In this document: in pieces, positions 8,870 through 17,040 of the stretch | Layout: every line of letters starts with the position of its first letter | Numbering within the stretch: position 1 is the stretch's first letter | Assembly: GCF_014635285.1 (NCBI RefSeq) | Contig: NZ_BMCR01000007.1 | Location: forward strand, 181,340-245,339 | DNA from: Stappia taiwanensis | GTDB taxonomy: Bacteria; Pseudomonadota; Alphaproteobacteria; Rhizobiales; Stappiaceae | DNA: 64,000 nucleotides | Direction of reading: 5' to 3' | Program-made: the position numbers and the translations under genes | The notes under the pieces: generated by a model | Database searches by the model: none | What the model was told of the DNA's origin: nothing | What the model saw: only the letters and a program-made list of their open reading frames with translations

Positions 8870-11395
8870 ATGCCGGGGAACGGCTTGGAACATGGACGCG
8901 GTGGCGTCACATGGCGGGGCGTGAGTCTCAAGGCCATGGTTCGCACCGGGACAAGCTGTCTGGCACTTTTGTCCGCATCGGGAATGGGACTGGCCGAGGA
9001 AGCCGGCGCGGCGCTGGCGCCTGTCCCTGCCGGGCATGTCGACCCGCTGATGGTCGTCTGGATCGCCGCTGTCGGCGGGACGGTCGCCTTTGCGGTCACC
9101 GCAGCCGTTGCGTCCATGCGCGGCAAAAGCGCCGCAAGCGGGGCTCTGGCCCGGGCGCGGGAAAAGGCCGCTGCCCTGACCGCCCGTCTTGATCGTCTCG
9201 AAAGCCTGATCGATTCCGATGATCAGCGGCTTGTCGTCTGGCATGGCGGCGAGGAGCAGCCGATGGTCACCGGCATGCTTGATGAGGCCTCCGGCGTACC
9301 GCGCTCTCCGGTCAGGTTGCTGGCCTTCGGAACATGGCTGGACCCGGATCAGGCAAGCGCGCTGGAGCGCGCGGTCGATGCGCTGCGCAGCAGGGGCGAG
9401 GCCTTTCACCTGACCTTGCCGACCCTTGGCGGCGGTCGGGTCGAGGCGCGCGGGCGGATCGCCGCCAGCGCCGCCGTGCTGCGGCTGCGCGATCTCACTG
9501 GCGAACGCCGCGCGCATGCGCTGCTGTCGGAGAAGCATGAAACCCTCACGGCGGAGCTGGACGCCCTGCGCGGATTGCTCAATGCGGTGCCCGCCCCGGC
9601 GTGGCTGCGCGATGGTGCCGGAAAGCTGATCTGGACCAATGCGGCCTATGATGCCGCCGTCGAAGCCAATGGTGGCGGGGCGCCGAGCGAGACCGGCGCT
9701 GAATTCCTCGATGCCAAGGGGCGGCGGTTGATCGCGCGCGATGCGGAAAGCCAGGGCGGGGTGGGGCAGATGCGCCTGCCGGCGGTCTCCGCGGGGGCGC
9801 GGCGGATCTTCGATGTTACGCAGGTCGCGCTCCCGCAGGGGAGTGCGGGCATCGCCATCGACGTCAACGAGCTGGAAAACATTCGTCAGGAGCTGGGACG
9901 AACCATCGACTTTCACGCCCGCACCCTCGATCAGTTGGCGACGGCGGTGGCGATCTTCGGCGCCGATCAGCGGCTGCAGTTCTACAATGCCGCGTTCCGC
10001 GGGCTGTGGGATCTCGACACGACTTTCCTCGAAAGCCAGCCGACCGACGGGGCGTTGCTCGATACCTTGCGCGCCGCGCGCAAGCTGCCCGAGCAGGCCG
10101 ACTATCGCGGCTGGCGCAACAAGCTGCTTGAGACCTATACCTCCCTCGACGCTCGCGAGTTCTGGTGGTATCTGCCGGACGGCCGGACCTTGCGGGTGAT
10201 CGCCAACCCGCATCCGCAGGGCGGCGTGACCTATATCTACGAGAACGTGACCGAGCGGCTGGATCTGGAAAGCCGCTACAACTCGCTGATCCGGGTGCAG
10301 GGCGAGACCCTCGACAATCTGTCCGAGGCGGTTGCGGTGTTCGGCTCCAACGGCCGGTTGCGGCTGTGGAACACGGCGTTCGAGACCATGTGGTCGCTAT
10401 CCGGCGACCGGCTGGGCGACAGCCCGCACATCACCGATGTGGTCGACAGCGAGGGGCTTGAGCCGGGCGAGCGGGCCACCTGGAGGCAACTGGTGACGGT
10501 GGTCACCAGCCTTGCCGAGAACCGCGAGCCGGTGTCCGGCCGGCTTGAGCGCGCCATCGGCGAGGCAATCGATTTCGCGACCGTGCCGCTGCCCGATGGC
10601 GGCACGCTGGTGACCTTCGTCAATGTCACCGATACGGTGAACGTGGAACGGGCGCTCCTGGACAAGAACGAGGCGCTGGAGCAGGCCGATCAGCTCAAGA
10701 ACGCCTTCATCCAGCATGTCTCCTACGAGCTGCGCTCGCCGCTGACCAACATCATCGGTTTTGCCCAGTTGTTGTCCGACCCGAAATTCGGGCCGTTGAC
10801 GGCCAAGCAGGGCGAGTATGTGGACTACATCCTGTCCTCCTCCTCGGCCTTGCTGGCGATCATCAACGACATTCTCGATCTGGCGACCATCGACGCCGGC
10901 ATCATGGAGCTGGACATCTCGGCGGTCGATGTCGCCCGCACCGTGCAAGCGGCGGTCGAGGGGCTGAAGGATCGGCTTGCCGACAGCGGCGTTTCGCTGA
11001 AGCTCGACATGTCCGAGGACGTCGGCATGATCGAGGCGGACGAGCGCCGGCTGCGCCAGGTGCTGTTCAACCTGATTTCCAACGCCTTGCGCTTCTCCGA
11101 TGTGGGCGGAGTGATCGACGTCTCCTGCCAGCGCACCCGCGATTCGATCGAGTTCCATGTGCGCGATCACGGCTGCGGCATTCCTCAGGACATGCTTGAT
11201 CAGGTGTTCGCCCGGTTTGTCGGTCGCGATGCCGGTGTGCGCCGGCGCGGTGCTGGCCTCGGCCTGTCGATCGTCAAGAGCTTCGTCGAATTGCACGGCG
11301 GCACGGTATCCATCGAATCCGAAGAGGGGGTCGGCACGCATGTCGTCTGCCGATTTCCCTTCTCGCCAGATGCCATCAAGCACGCTGCCGAGTAG
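8870..11395 (+). CDS. divL: DivL-type PAS pseudo-histidine kinase
   Basis: An 841-residue protein with one transmembrane segment near residues 58-79, two or more PAS-like modules (about 230-330, 355-470 and 480-590), a dimerisation/H-box region and a HATPase domain (NLISNALRFS, DHGCGIP, GAGLGLSIV). The H-box reads HVSYELRSPLTNI: the phosphoacceptor histidine is replaced by tyrosine (Tyr619). That substitution is the hallmark of DivL, the Caulobacter polarity protein that binds DivK and stimulates the CckA-CtrA cell-cycle pathway. It sits between ahcY and tsaE, the place it holds in rhizobia. It ends 9 bp before the next gene. The exact start is uncertain; later in-frame ATGs such as 8936 exist. 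Confidence 0.88.
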   Translation: MPGNGLEHGRGGVTWRGVSLKAMVRTGTSCLALLSASGMGLAEEAGAALAPVPAGHVDPLMVVWIAAVGGTVAFAVTAAVASMRGKSAASGALARAREKAAALTARLDRLESLIDSDDQRLVVWHGGEEQPMVTGMLDEASGVPRSPVRLLAFGTWLDPDQASALERAVDALRSRGEAFHLTLPTLGGGRVEARGRIAASAAVLRLRDLTGERRAHALLSEKHETLTAELDALRGLLNAVPAPAWLRDGAGKLIWTNAAYDAAVEANGGGAPSETGAEFLDAKGRRLIARDAESQGGVGQMRLPAVSAGARRIFDVTQVALPQGSAGIAIDVNELENIRQELGRTIDFHARTLDQLATAVAIFGADQRLQFYNAAFRGLWDLDTTFLESQPTDGALLDTLRAARKLPEQADYRGWRNKLLETYTSLDAREFWWYLPDGRTLRVIANPHPQGGVTYIYENVTERLDLESRYNSLIRVQGETLDNLSEAVAVFGSNGRLRLWNTAFETMWSLSGDRLGDSPHITDVVDSEGLEPGERATWRQLVTVVTSLAENREPVSGRLERAIGEAIDFATVPLPDGGTLVTFVNVTDTVNVERALLDKNEALEQADQLKNAFIQHVSYELRSPLTNIIGFAQLLSDPKFGPLTAKQGEYVDYILSSSSALLAIINDILDLATIDAGIMELDISAVDVARTVQAAVEGLKDRLADSGVSLKLDMSEDVGMIEADERRLRQVLFNLISNALRFSDVGGVIDVSCQRTRDSIEFHVRDHGCGIPQDMLDQVFARFVGRDAGVRRRGAGLGLSIVKSFVELHGGTVSIESEEGVGTHVVCRFPFSPDAIKHAAE

Positions 11396-11404
11396 TGTCG
11401 CCTC

Positions 11405-12997
11405 ATGACCCGCACGCCGATTTCCGGGGCGCCGGCCGGCACCAAGCCTGAGCTGCTTCTCGATCTGACCCTGAAGGACGAGGCCGAGACCCGGCGTCTG
11501 GCCGAAGATATCGCCATGATCCTGCATCCGGGCGATTGCGTGCTGTTGTCCGGCGATCTCGGGGCGGGCAAGTCGGCCTTCGCCCGCGCGGTGCTGCGCA
11601 CCCTCGCCGACGATCCGGAGCTTGAGGTGCCGAGCCCGACCTTCACTCTTGTCCAGACCTATGAGCTTGCGCGCTTTCCTGTCTCGCACCTCGACCTTTA
11701 CCGGCTGGAGGACGAGGAGGAGCTGGCCGAGCTCGCGCTTGACGATCTGCTGGAGGAAGGCGCGGCGCTGATCGAGTGGCCGGAACGGGCCGGCGGCTTG
11801 CTGCCGGCGAACTGGCTGGGTCTGACCATCGAGTCTGGCGCCGACCCGGCCGCCCGGCGGGTCCGGCTCTCCGCCAAGGGGAGCGATTGGCCCGAGCGGC
11901 TCGCCCGCACCCGGCTGGTCAGGGCGTTTCTGGAACAGCATGGCAAGGGAACGGCGAGCCGGCGCTACCTGCAGGGCGATGCCTCGCCGCGCGGCTTCGA
12001 AACGATCCGCGACGCTGCGGGCTCCCTGATCCTGATGAACGCGCCACCAGTGCCCGGCGGGCCGATGATCCGCGATGGCCTGACTTATCGCGAAATCGTC
12101 CATCTGGCCGATGGGGTCCGGGCGGTGGTGGCCATCGGCGAGGAGCTGCGCCGGCGCGGCTTCCATGCCCCGGCGCTCCATGCCGTCGATCTGAAGGCCG
12201 GGCTGGTGCTGCAGGAGGATCTCGGCGCCGATCCGGTGGTGCGCGATGGTGCGCCGATTGCCGAGCGCTACCGGGCCGCCGTCGACCTGTTGGCCGATCT
12301 GCACAGCACCCCGCCGCCACGGACCTTCGCCCTCCCTGATGGCGGGGCGTACCAGCTTCCGCCCTATGACCCGCGAGCGCTGCTGGTGGAGGCGGAGCTG
12401 TTTTCCGACTGGTTCCTGCCGCACGTCGGTGCGCCAGTGGACGACGAGGGCCGGGCGCTGTTCGCCCGGGAATGGACCCGCCTGTTCGAGCTGGCCTGGC
12501 AACAGCCGCCGACCTGGGTTCTGCGCGATTTTCATTCGCCCAACCTGATCTGGCGCGAGGGCGCCAGCGGGCATGAGCGGATCGGCCTGATCGACTATCA
12601 GGATGCCATGTATGGCCCCGCCGGCTATGACCTTGCATCGCTGGCGATGGACGCCCGGGTGTCCGTTCTGCCCGCGCTGGAAGCGGAGCTGGTGGCGCGC
12701 TATATCGCCCGCCGAACCCTGCATGATGCTGGCTTCGACGAGGCGGTGTTCCGGCGCGACTATGCGATCCTCGCCGCGCAGCGCGCCACCAAGATCCTCG
12801 GGATCTTCACCCGTTTGGCGATACGCGACGGCAAGCCGGACTATCTGGCGCATCTGCCGCGCGTCCATGCCTATCTGTACCGGGCGTTGGCGCATCCTGT
12901 GCTGTCTGGCATGAAAGAGTGGTTCGAGACCTATGGAGCGCTCGAAAAGGGGATCGGCGGCGCGCGTGATGTCGCCTGGCCCGATGAAATCGCCTGA
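11405..12997 (+). CDS. TsaE-AmgK fusion: tRNA t6A ATPase plus cell-wall amino-sugar kinase
   Basis: A 530-residue two-domain protein. Residues 1 to about 165 are TsaE, the ATPase needed for the threonylcarbamoyladenosine modification of tRNA, with Walker A GDLGAGKS at 50-57 and the PSPTFTLVQTYE and HLDLYRL blocks. Residues about 190-530 are an aminoglycoside phosphotransferase-fold kinase with catalytic VLRDFHSPNLIW and metal-binding GLIDYQDAMYGPAGYD, matching AmgK, which phosphorylates N-acetylmuramate and N-acetylglucosamine at C1. The MurU gene for the next step follows 43 bp downstream. Such fusions are known in Rhizobiales. Start ATG at 11405, just after divL. The pairing of tRNA modification with wall recycling in one chain remains functionally unexplained. 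Confidence 0.92.
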   Translation: MTRTPISGAPAGTKPELLLDLTLKDEAETRRLAEDIAMILHPGDCVLLSGDLGAGKSAFARAVLRTLADDPELEVPSPTFTLVQTYELARFPVSHLDLYRLEDEEELAELALDDLLEEGAALIEWPERAGGLLPANWLGLTIESGADPAARRVRLSAKGSDWPERLARTRLVRAFLEQHGKGTASRRYLQGDASPRGFETIRDAAGSLILMNAPPVPGGPMIRDGLTYREIVHLADGVRAVVAIGEELRRRGFHAPALHAVDLKAGLVLQEDLGADPVVRDGAPIAERYRAAVDLLADLHSTPPPRTFALPDGGAYQLPPYDPRALLVEAELFSDWFLPHVGAPVDDEGRALFAREWTRLFELAWQQPPTWVLRDFHSPNLIWREGASGHERIGLIDYQDAMYGPAGYDLASLAMDARVSVLPALEAELVARYIARRTLHDAGFDEAVFRRDYAILAAQRATKILGIFTRLAIRDGKPDYLAHLPRVHAYLYRALAHPVLSGMKEWFETYGALEKGIGGARDVAWPDEIA

Positions 12998-13040
12998 ACG
13001 TCGTGTGATGGGGTGAGGCCCGGGAAACGGGTATGAGGAC

Positions 13041-13787
13041 ATGAACGAAGCAATGACGAACGGCAACGGCAACATGCCCCGCAACGCGATGATCCTGGCC
13101 GCCGGCATGGGCAAGCGGATGCGGCCGGTGACGGCGACGACGCCCAAGCCCCTGATCCATGTGGGTGGCAAGGCGCTGATCGACCGGGCGATGGACAAGC
13201 TGGAAGCGGCGGGCGTGGAGAGCTGCGTCGTCAACGTGCACTATCTGGCGGATCTGGTTGAGGTGCACGTCTCGCGCCGTGCGCGGCCGCCGGTGAAGAT
13301 TTCCGATGAGCGCGACCAGTTGCTCGAAACCGGCGGTGGCATTGCCCGGGCCTTGCCGATGCTTGGCGAGGCGCCGTTCTTTCTCCTGAATTCCGACAGC
13401 ACCTGGATCGAGGGCGTCACCCCCAATCTGGAGCTGATGGCGCGCAGCTGGGATCCGGAGCGGATGGATGCGCTGCTGCTGATTTCCGAATATGTCGACA
13501 GCGTTGGCTATGAGGGGCGCGGCGATTTCCGGATGGATGTCGATGGCCGGCTGGAGCGGCGGGCCGAACGCACCGTCGCCCCCTTTGCCTATGCGGGCGC
13601 GGCGATCCTGCATCCGCGCTTGTTCGAGGCGGCGCCGGAGGGGGCGTTTTCCCTGAATGTGCTGTTCGACGTGGCGATCGAGCGGGGCAGCCTTTACGGC
13701 GTGCGGATGGAGGGGCTTTGGCTCCATGTCGGCACACCGCCCGCGATCGAGGCGGCGGAAAAGGCGATTCGCGACAGCGTCGACTAG
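13041..13787 (+). CDS. murU: N-acetylmuramate-1-phosphate uridylyltransferase
   Basis: A 248-residue sugar nucleotidyltransferase with the family opening MILAAGMGKRMRPVTATTPKPL and a downstream GKALIDRAMDKL. MurU joins UTP to N-acetylmuramate-1-phosphate to make UDP-MurNAc, bypassing de novo MurA/MurB and so affecting fosfomycin sensitivity in Pseudomonas. The upstream fused AmgK domain supplies its substrate, which is why MurU is preferred over mannose-1-phosphate guanylyltransferase, a common automatic label. The ATG at 13041 gives about a dozen residues before the core; a second ATG at 13074 is possible. Confidence 0.88.
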   Translation: MNEAMTNGNGNMPRNAMILAAGMGKRMRPVTATTPKPLIHVGGKALIDRAMDKLEAAGVESCVVNVHYLADLVEVHVSRRARPPVKISDERDQLLETGGGIARALPMLGEAPFFLLNSDSTWIEGVTPNLELMARSWDPERMDALLLISEYVDSVGYEGRGDFRMDVDGRLERRAERTVAPFAYAGAAILHPRLFEAAPEGAFSLNVLFDVAIERGSLYGVRMEGLWLHVGTPPAIEAAEKAIRDSVD

Positions 13788-13884
13788 GGTCCCGACCCTT
13801 GGCCCCCATCGCAAGCGAATCGCTGGCGCCGGGCGGCGCATCCATGAAATGCTGCTCCGGTCAGGGGACCGGGAAGGGGGAGGC

Positions 13885-16800
13885 ATGAGCGAACGCCGCC
13901 GCAAGGCCGTCTATACGATCCCGCCGGCAACGCCGTTTCTGCCGGCGCTGGTCGACGGGTTGATCAGCGGCGATCTGATTGCCGATCATGACCTGTCCGC
14001 CGATCCGCTGGCCCTTGCCGGCGTCACGCTCTACCTGCCGACCCGCCGCGCCGCTCGGGTGCTGCCAGGACTGTTTCAGGCCCGGCTTGGCACGCGCGCC
14101 AGCCTGTTGCCGGTGATCCGTCCGCTCGGCGATGTGGACGAGGATGAACACCTGCTCAATGCCGCCGCACCGGTGGATGGGCTGCCGCCCGCCTTGCCGG
14201 ACATGCAGCGGCGCATGGCGATGACCCGGCTGGTACATCTGTGGGAAGGAGCGCTGCGGCGCGAGGTGCTGGAGCTGGCCGCCGATGCGCCGCTGCACGC
14301 GCCGGCTTCCGCCGCCGATGCGGCCTGGCTCGCCGGCGATCTGATCGCCCTGATGGACGAGATCGAAACCGAGGAGGTCGGCTGGGCCGGGCTCGCCGAT
14401 CTGGTGCCGGAGGATCACGCCCGCTACTGGCAGATCACCCTCGATTTCCTGAAAATCGCCATGGCGCAATGGCCGGCCTACCTGGCCGAGGTTGGCGCGG
14501 TCGATCCCAAGGCACGGCGCTCGGCGCTAATCCGCCGCGAGGCTGCACGACTGCGGGCGAACCCGCCTGAAGGGCCGGTGATCGTCGCCGGGGCCACCGG
14601 CTCCGTGCCGGCCACCGCCGACCTTCTCGCCGCCGTTGCCGATCTGCCGCAAGGCTGCATCGTGCTGCCGGGCTTCGATGGCAGCCTCGATCAACGCAGC
14701 TGGCAGGCGCTGATTGGCGTCGGGGAAGGACATGGGGAGGGGCAGGGCGCCCCCAGCCACCCGCAATATGGCATGGCCCGGCTGGTCCGGCATTTGGGGC
14801 TGGGGCGCGGCGAGGTGCGCGAGCTTGCGGCCGCTGCCGATCCGGCGCGGCGCTTGCGCGATCGGCTGGTCGGTGAGGCCCTGCGGCCGGCCGAGACCAC
14901 CGATGCCTGGCCCCGGACCATGGCCGGCGTGCCGGTGCCGGACCGGCTGGCGGCCTTTGCGGGCGTTGATCTGCTCACCGCCCGCAACGAGGCCGAAGAG
15001 GCGCTTGCCGTGGCGTTGGTGCTGCGCCGGGCGGTGGCGGAAGGGCAGAGCGCGGCGCTGATTTCGCCGGACCGGACCCTGGGGCGGCGGGTCGCCGTGG
15101 AGTTGACCCGCTGGGGCCTGCAGGTCGATGACAGCGCCGGCCGGCCGCTCGACCAGACCCCGCCAGGGGTGCTGGCCCGGCTGGCCGCCGGGCTTGCTCT
15201 TGGCGGGCTGGAGCCGGTGGCGCTGCTGGCGCTTCTCAAGCACCCGCTGGTGCGTCTTGGCCTGCCGGCGCGTGAGATCCGTGCCGCCGCGCGCGCCCTT
15301 GAACGTGGCCTGCTGCGCGGTCCGCGCCCGCGTGCCGGCAGCGCCGGGCTGTTGGCGGCGATAACAGTGGCCCGCGCTTTGGCCGAGGAGCCCGGCGCCA
15401 CCCGGCGCATGCCGCGCTGGAAAAAGCTGCATCCGGCGGACTGGGATGCGATGGAGGATCTGGCGCGGCGGCTGGCTGAGGCGCTGGAGCCGCTGGAACG
15501 GCTTGTCACCGCCGAGGGCGAGGGCGAAGAGGCGTGCGATGCTGCCGATCTTGTTGCCGCCCATGAGGCGGTGCTGGTGGCACTGGTGCGCGACGAGACC
15601 GGCGCGAGCGATGAGCTTTATGCTGGCGAGGCGGGCGAGGGATTGGCGGCAACCTTCGCCGATATGCTGGCGGCGCGCTCGGTCGGGCTGGAGGTGGCCG
15701 CGCGCGATTGGCCCGACGTCTTCGCCGCGCTGATCTCCGGCATCAACGTCCGCCGCCGTCTGCCGGGCGATCCCCGGATCGCCATCTTCGGCCCGATGGA
15801 GGCCCGGCTGCAGCATTTCGACGTGGTGGTGCTCGGCGCTCTCAACGAGGGCACCTGGCCGCAGCGCACCCGCAACGACCCCTGGCTCAACCGGCCGATG
15901 AAACAGGGCATTGGCCTTGATCCTCCGGAGCGGCGGATCGGCGCGGCCGCCCATGATTTCGTGCAAGGGCTTGGCGCTGCAAAGGTGGTGCTGTCGCGGT
16001 CCGAGCGGTCGGGCGGGGCGCCCGCCGTTGCCTCGCGCTGGCTGTTGCGGCTGGTGACCTTGCTCGGCAAGGAGACCGCCGAGGCGATGCGCGCGCGGGG
16101 GCGGGCGATCCTGGCGATTGCCGCACGGATGGACCAGACCGACGGGCCGCCACGGCCCGCACCGCGACCGGAACCCGCCCCGCCGGTCGCCGCCCGGCCC
16201 GATCGTCTGTCGGTGACCGCCGTCGAAACCCTGATCCGTGACCCTTATGCCATTTACGCCCAGAAGGTCCTTGGACTTGATCCGGTCGAGCCGATCGGCG
16301 GCGATCCGGGAGCGGCGGAAAAGGGCACGCTCATCCACGATTGCCTTGCGGTGTTTCTGGAAAGCTGGACCGGCGATTTCGGCCCGGCGGCACTGGAACG
16401 CCTTTTGGAGATTGGCCGCGAGCGGTTCGCGCCGCTCGATGCCTTTCCCGCCGTCCGCGCGCTGTGGTGGCTGCGGTTCGAGCGGATCGCCGAGGCCTTC
16501 ATCGGCTATGAAGCGACCAGGGCGCCGGATGTCGACCGCCGCTTCCTGGAAGTGGATGGCCGGCTGGAGCTCGACCTCGTTCCCGGACGCAAGGTGGCGT
16601 TGACCGCCCGCGCCGACCGGCTCGACCTTGGCCGCGACGGAACGCTGACGATCATCGATTACAAGACCGGCCAGGCTCCGAGCGCCAAGGAAGTTGCCGC
16701 GTTGCTGGCGCCGCAATTGCCGCTGGAGGCGGCGTTGGTCGCCGCTGGCGGCTTTGCCGATGTCGATCCGGGCGCCTTGGTGACCGATCTGCTCTACCTG

Positions 16801-17040
16801 CGTCTGTCCGGCGGCCGCACGGCTCTGGAGGTGCTGCCCCGCGCGCCCAAGGACCGGGAGGTGGCGGATCTGGCCGAGGAAGCCTTGCAGCGTACGAAGG
16901 CGCTGTTTGCCGGCTATGAGAACCCCGCCAAGGGCTATCTGTCGCGGGCGCGGGTGATGAAGGAGCGGGCGCGCGGTGGCCCGTATGACCATCTGGCCCG
17001 GGTGCCGGAATGGTCGCTGGGCGGGGATGAGGACACATGA
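13885..17040 (+). CDS. addB: Double-strand break repair nuclease subunit AddB
   Basis: A 1051-residue subunit of the AddAB helicase-nuclease that resects double-strand breaks for RecA loading in alphaproteobacteria. The N-terminal half is a degenerate helicase fold (LYLPTRRAARVLPGLF); the C-terminal quarter is a PD-(D/E)XK nuclease with KGTLIHDCLAVFL and the catalytic core LTIIDYKTGQAPS near residues 920-932. I chose the ATG at 13885, preceded by a strong GGGGGAGG ribosome site, instead of the open-frame extension back to 13657, which overlaps murU. Its stop overlaps the addA start (ATGA at 17037-17040), so the two subunits are translationally coupled. Confidence 0.96.
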   Translation: MSERRRKAVYTIPPATPFLPALVDGLISGDLIADHDLSADPLALAGVTLYLPTRRAARVLPGLFQARLGTRASLLPVIRPLGDVDEDEHLLNAAAPVDGLPPALPDMQRRMAMTRLVHLWEGALRREVLELAADAPLHAPASAADAAWLAGDLIALMDEIETEEVGWAGLADLVPEDHARYWQITLDFLKIAMAQWPAYLAEVGAVDPKARRSALIRREAARLRANPPEGPVIVAGATGSVPATADLLAAVADLPQGCIVLPGFDGSLDQRSWQALIGVGEGHGEGQGAPSHPQYGMARLVRHLGLGRGEVRELAAAADPARRLRDRLVGEALRPAETTDAWPRTMAGVPVPDRLAAFAGVDLLTARNEAEEALAVALVLRRAVAEGQSAALISPDRTLGRRVAVELTRWGLQVDDSAGRPLDQTPPGVLARLAAGLALGGLEPVALLALLKHPLVRLGLPAREIRAAARALERGLLRGPRPRAGSAGLLAAITVARALAEEPGATRRMPRWKKLHPADWDAMEDLARRLAEALEPLERLVTAEGEGEEACDAADLVAAHEAVLVALVRDETGASDELYAGEAGEGLAATFADMLAARSVGLEVAARDWPDVFAALISGINVRRRLPGDPRIAIFGPMEARLQHFDVVVLGALNEGTWPQRTRNDPWLNRPMKQGIGLDPPERRIGAAAHDFVQGLGAAKVVLSRSERSGGAPAVASRWLLRLVTLLGKETAEAMRARGRAILAIAARMDQTDGPPRPAPRPEPAPPVAARPDRLSVTAVETLIRDPYAIYAQKVLGLDPVEPIGGDPGAAEKGTLIHDCLAVFLESWTGDFGPAALERLLEIGRERFAPLDAFPAVRALWWLRFERIAEAFIGYEATRAPDVDRRFLEVDGRLELDLVPGRKVALTARADRLDLGRDGTLTIIDYKTGQAPSAKEVAALLAPQLPLEAALVAAGGFADVDPGALVTDLLYLRLSGGRTALEVLPRAPKDREVADLAEEALQRTKALFAGYENPAKGYLSRARVMKERARGGPYDHLARVPEWSLGGDEDT

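Noticed and set aside
10397..13234. Very long open frame on the minus strand (945 codons)
   Set aside because: It lies wholly antisense to divL, tsaE-amgK and murU; long empty antisense frames are expected in GC-rich coding DNA, and its translation is rich in R, G, Q and H with no domain. The same applies to 272-2419, 2943-5564, 7117-8598, 14527-16992, 16935-18899, 18924-20543, 28702-30045, 47225-49231, 52906-55812 and 60580-63597.
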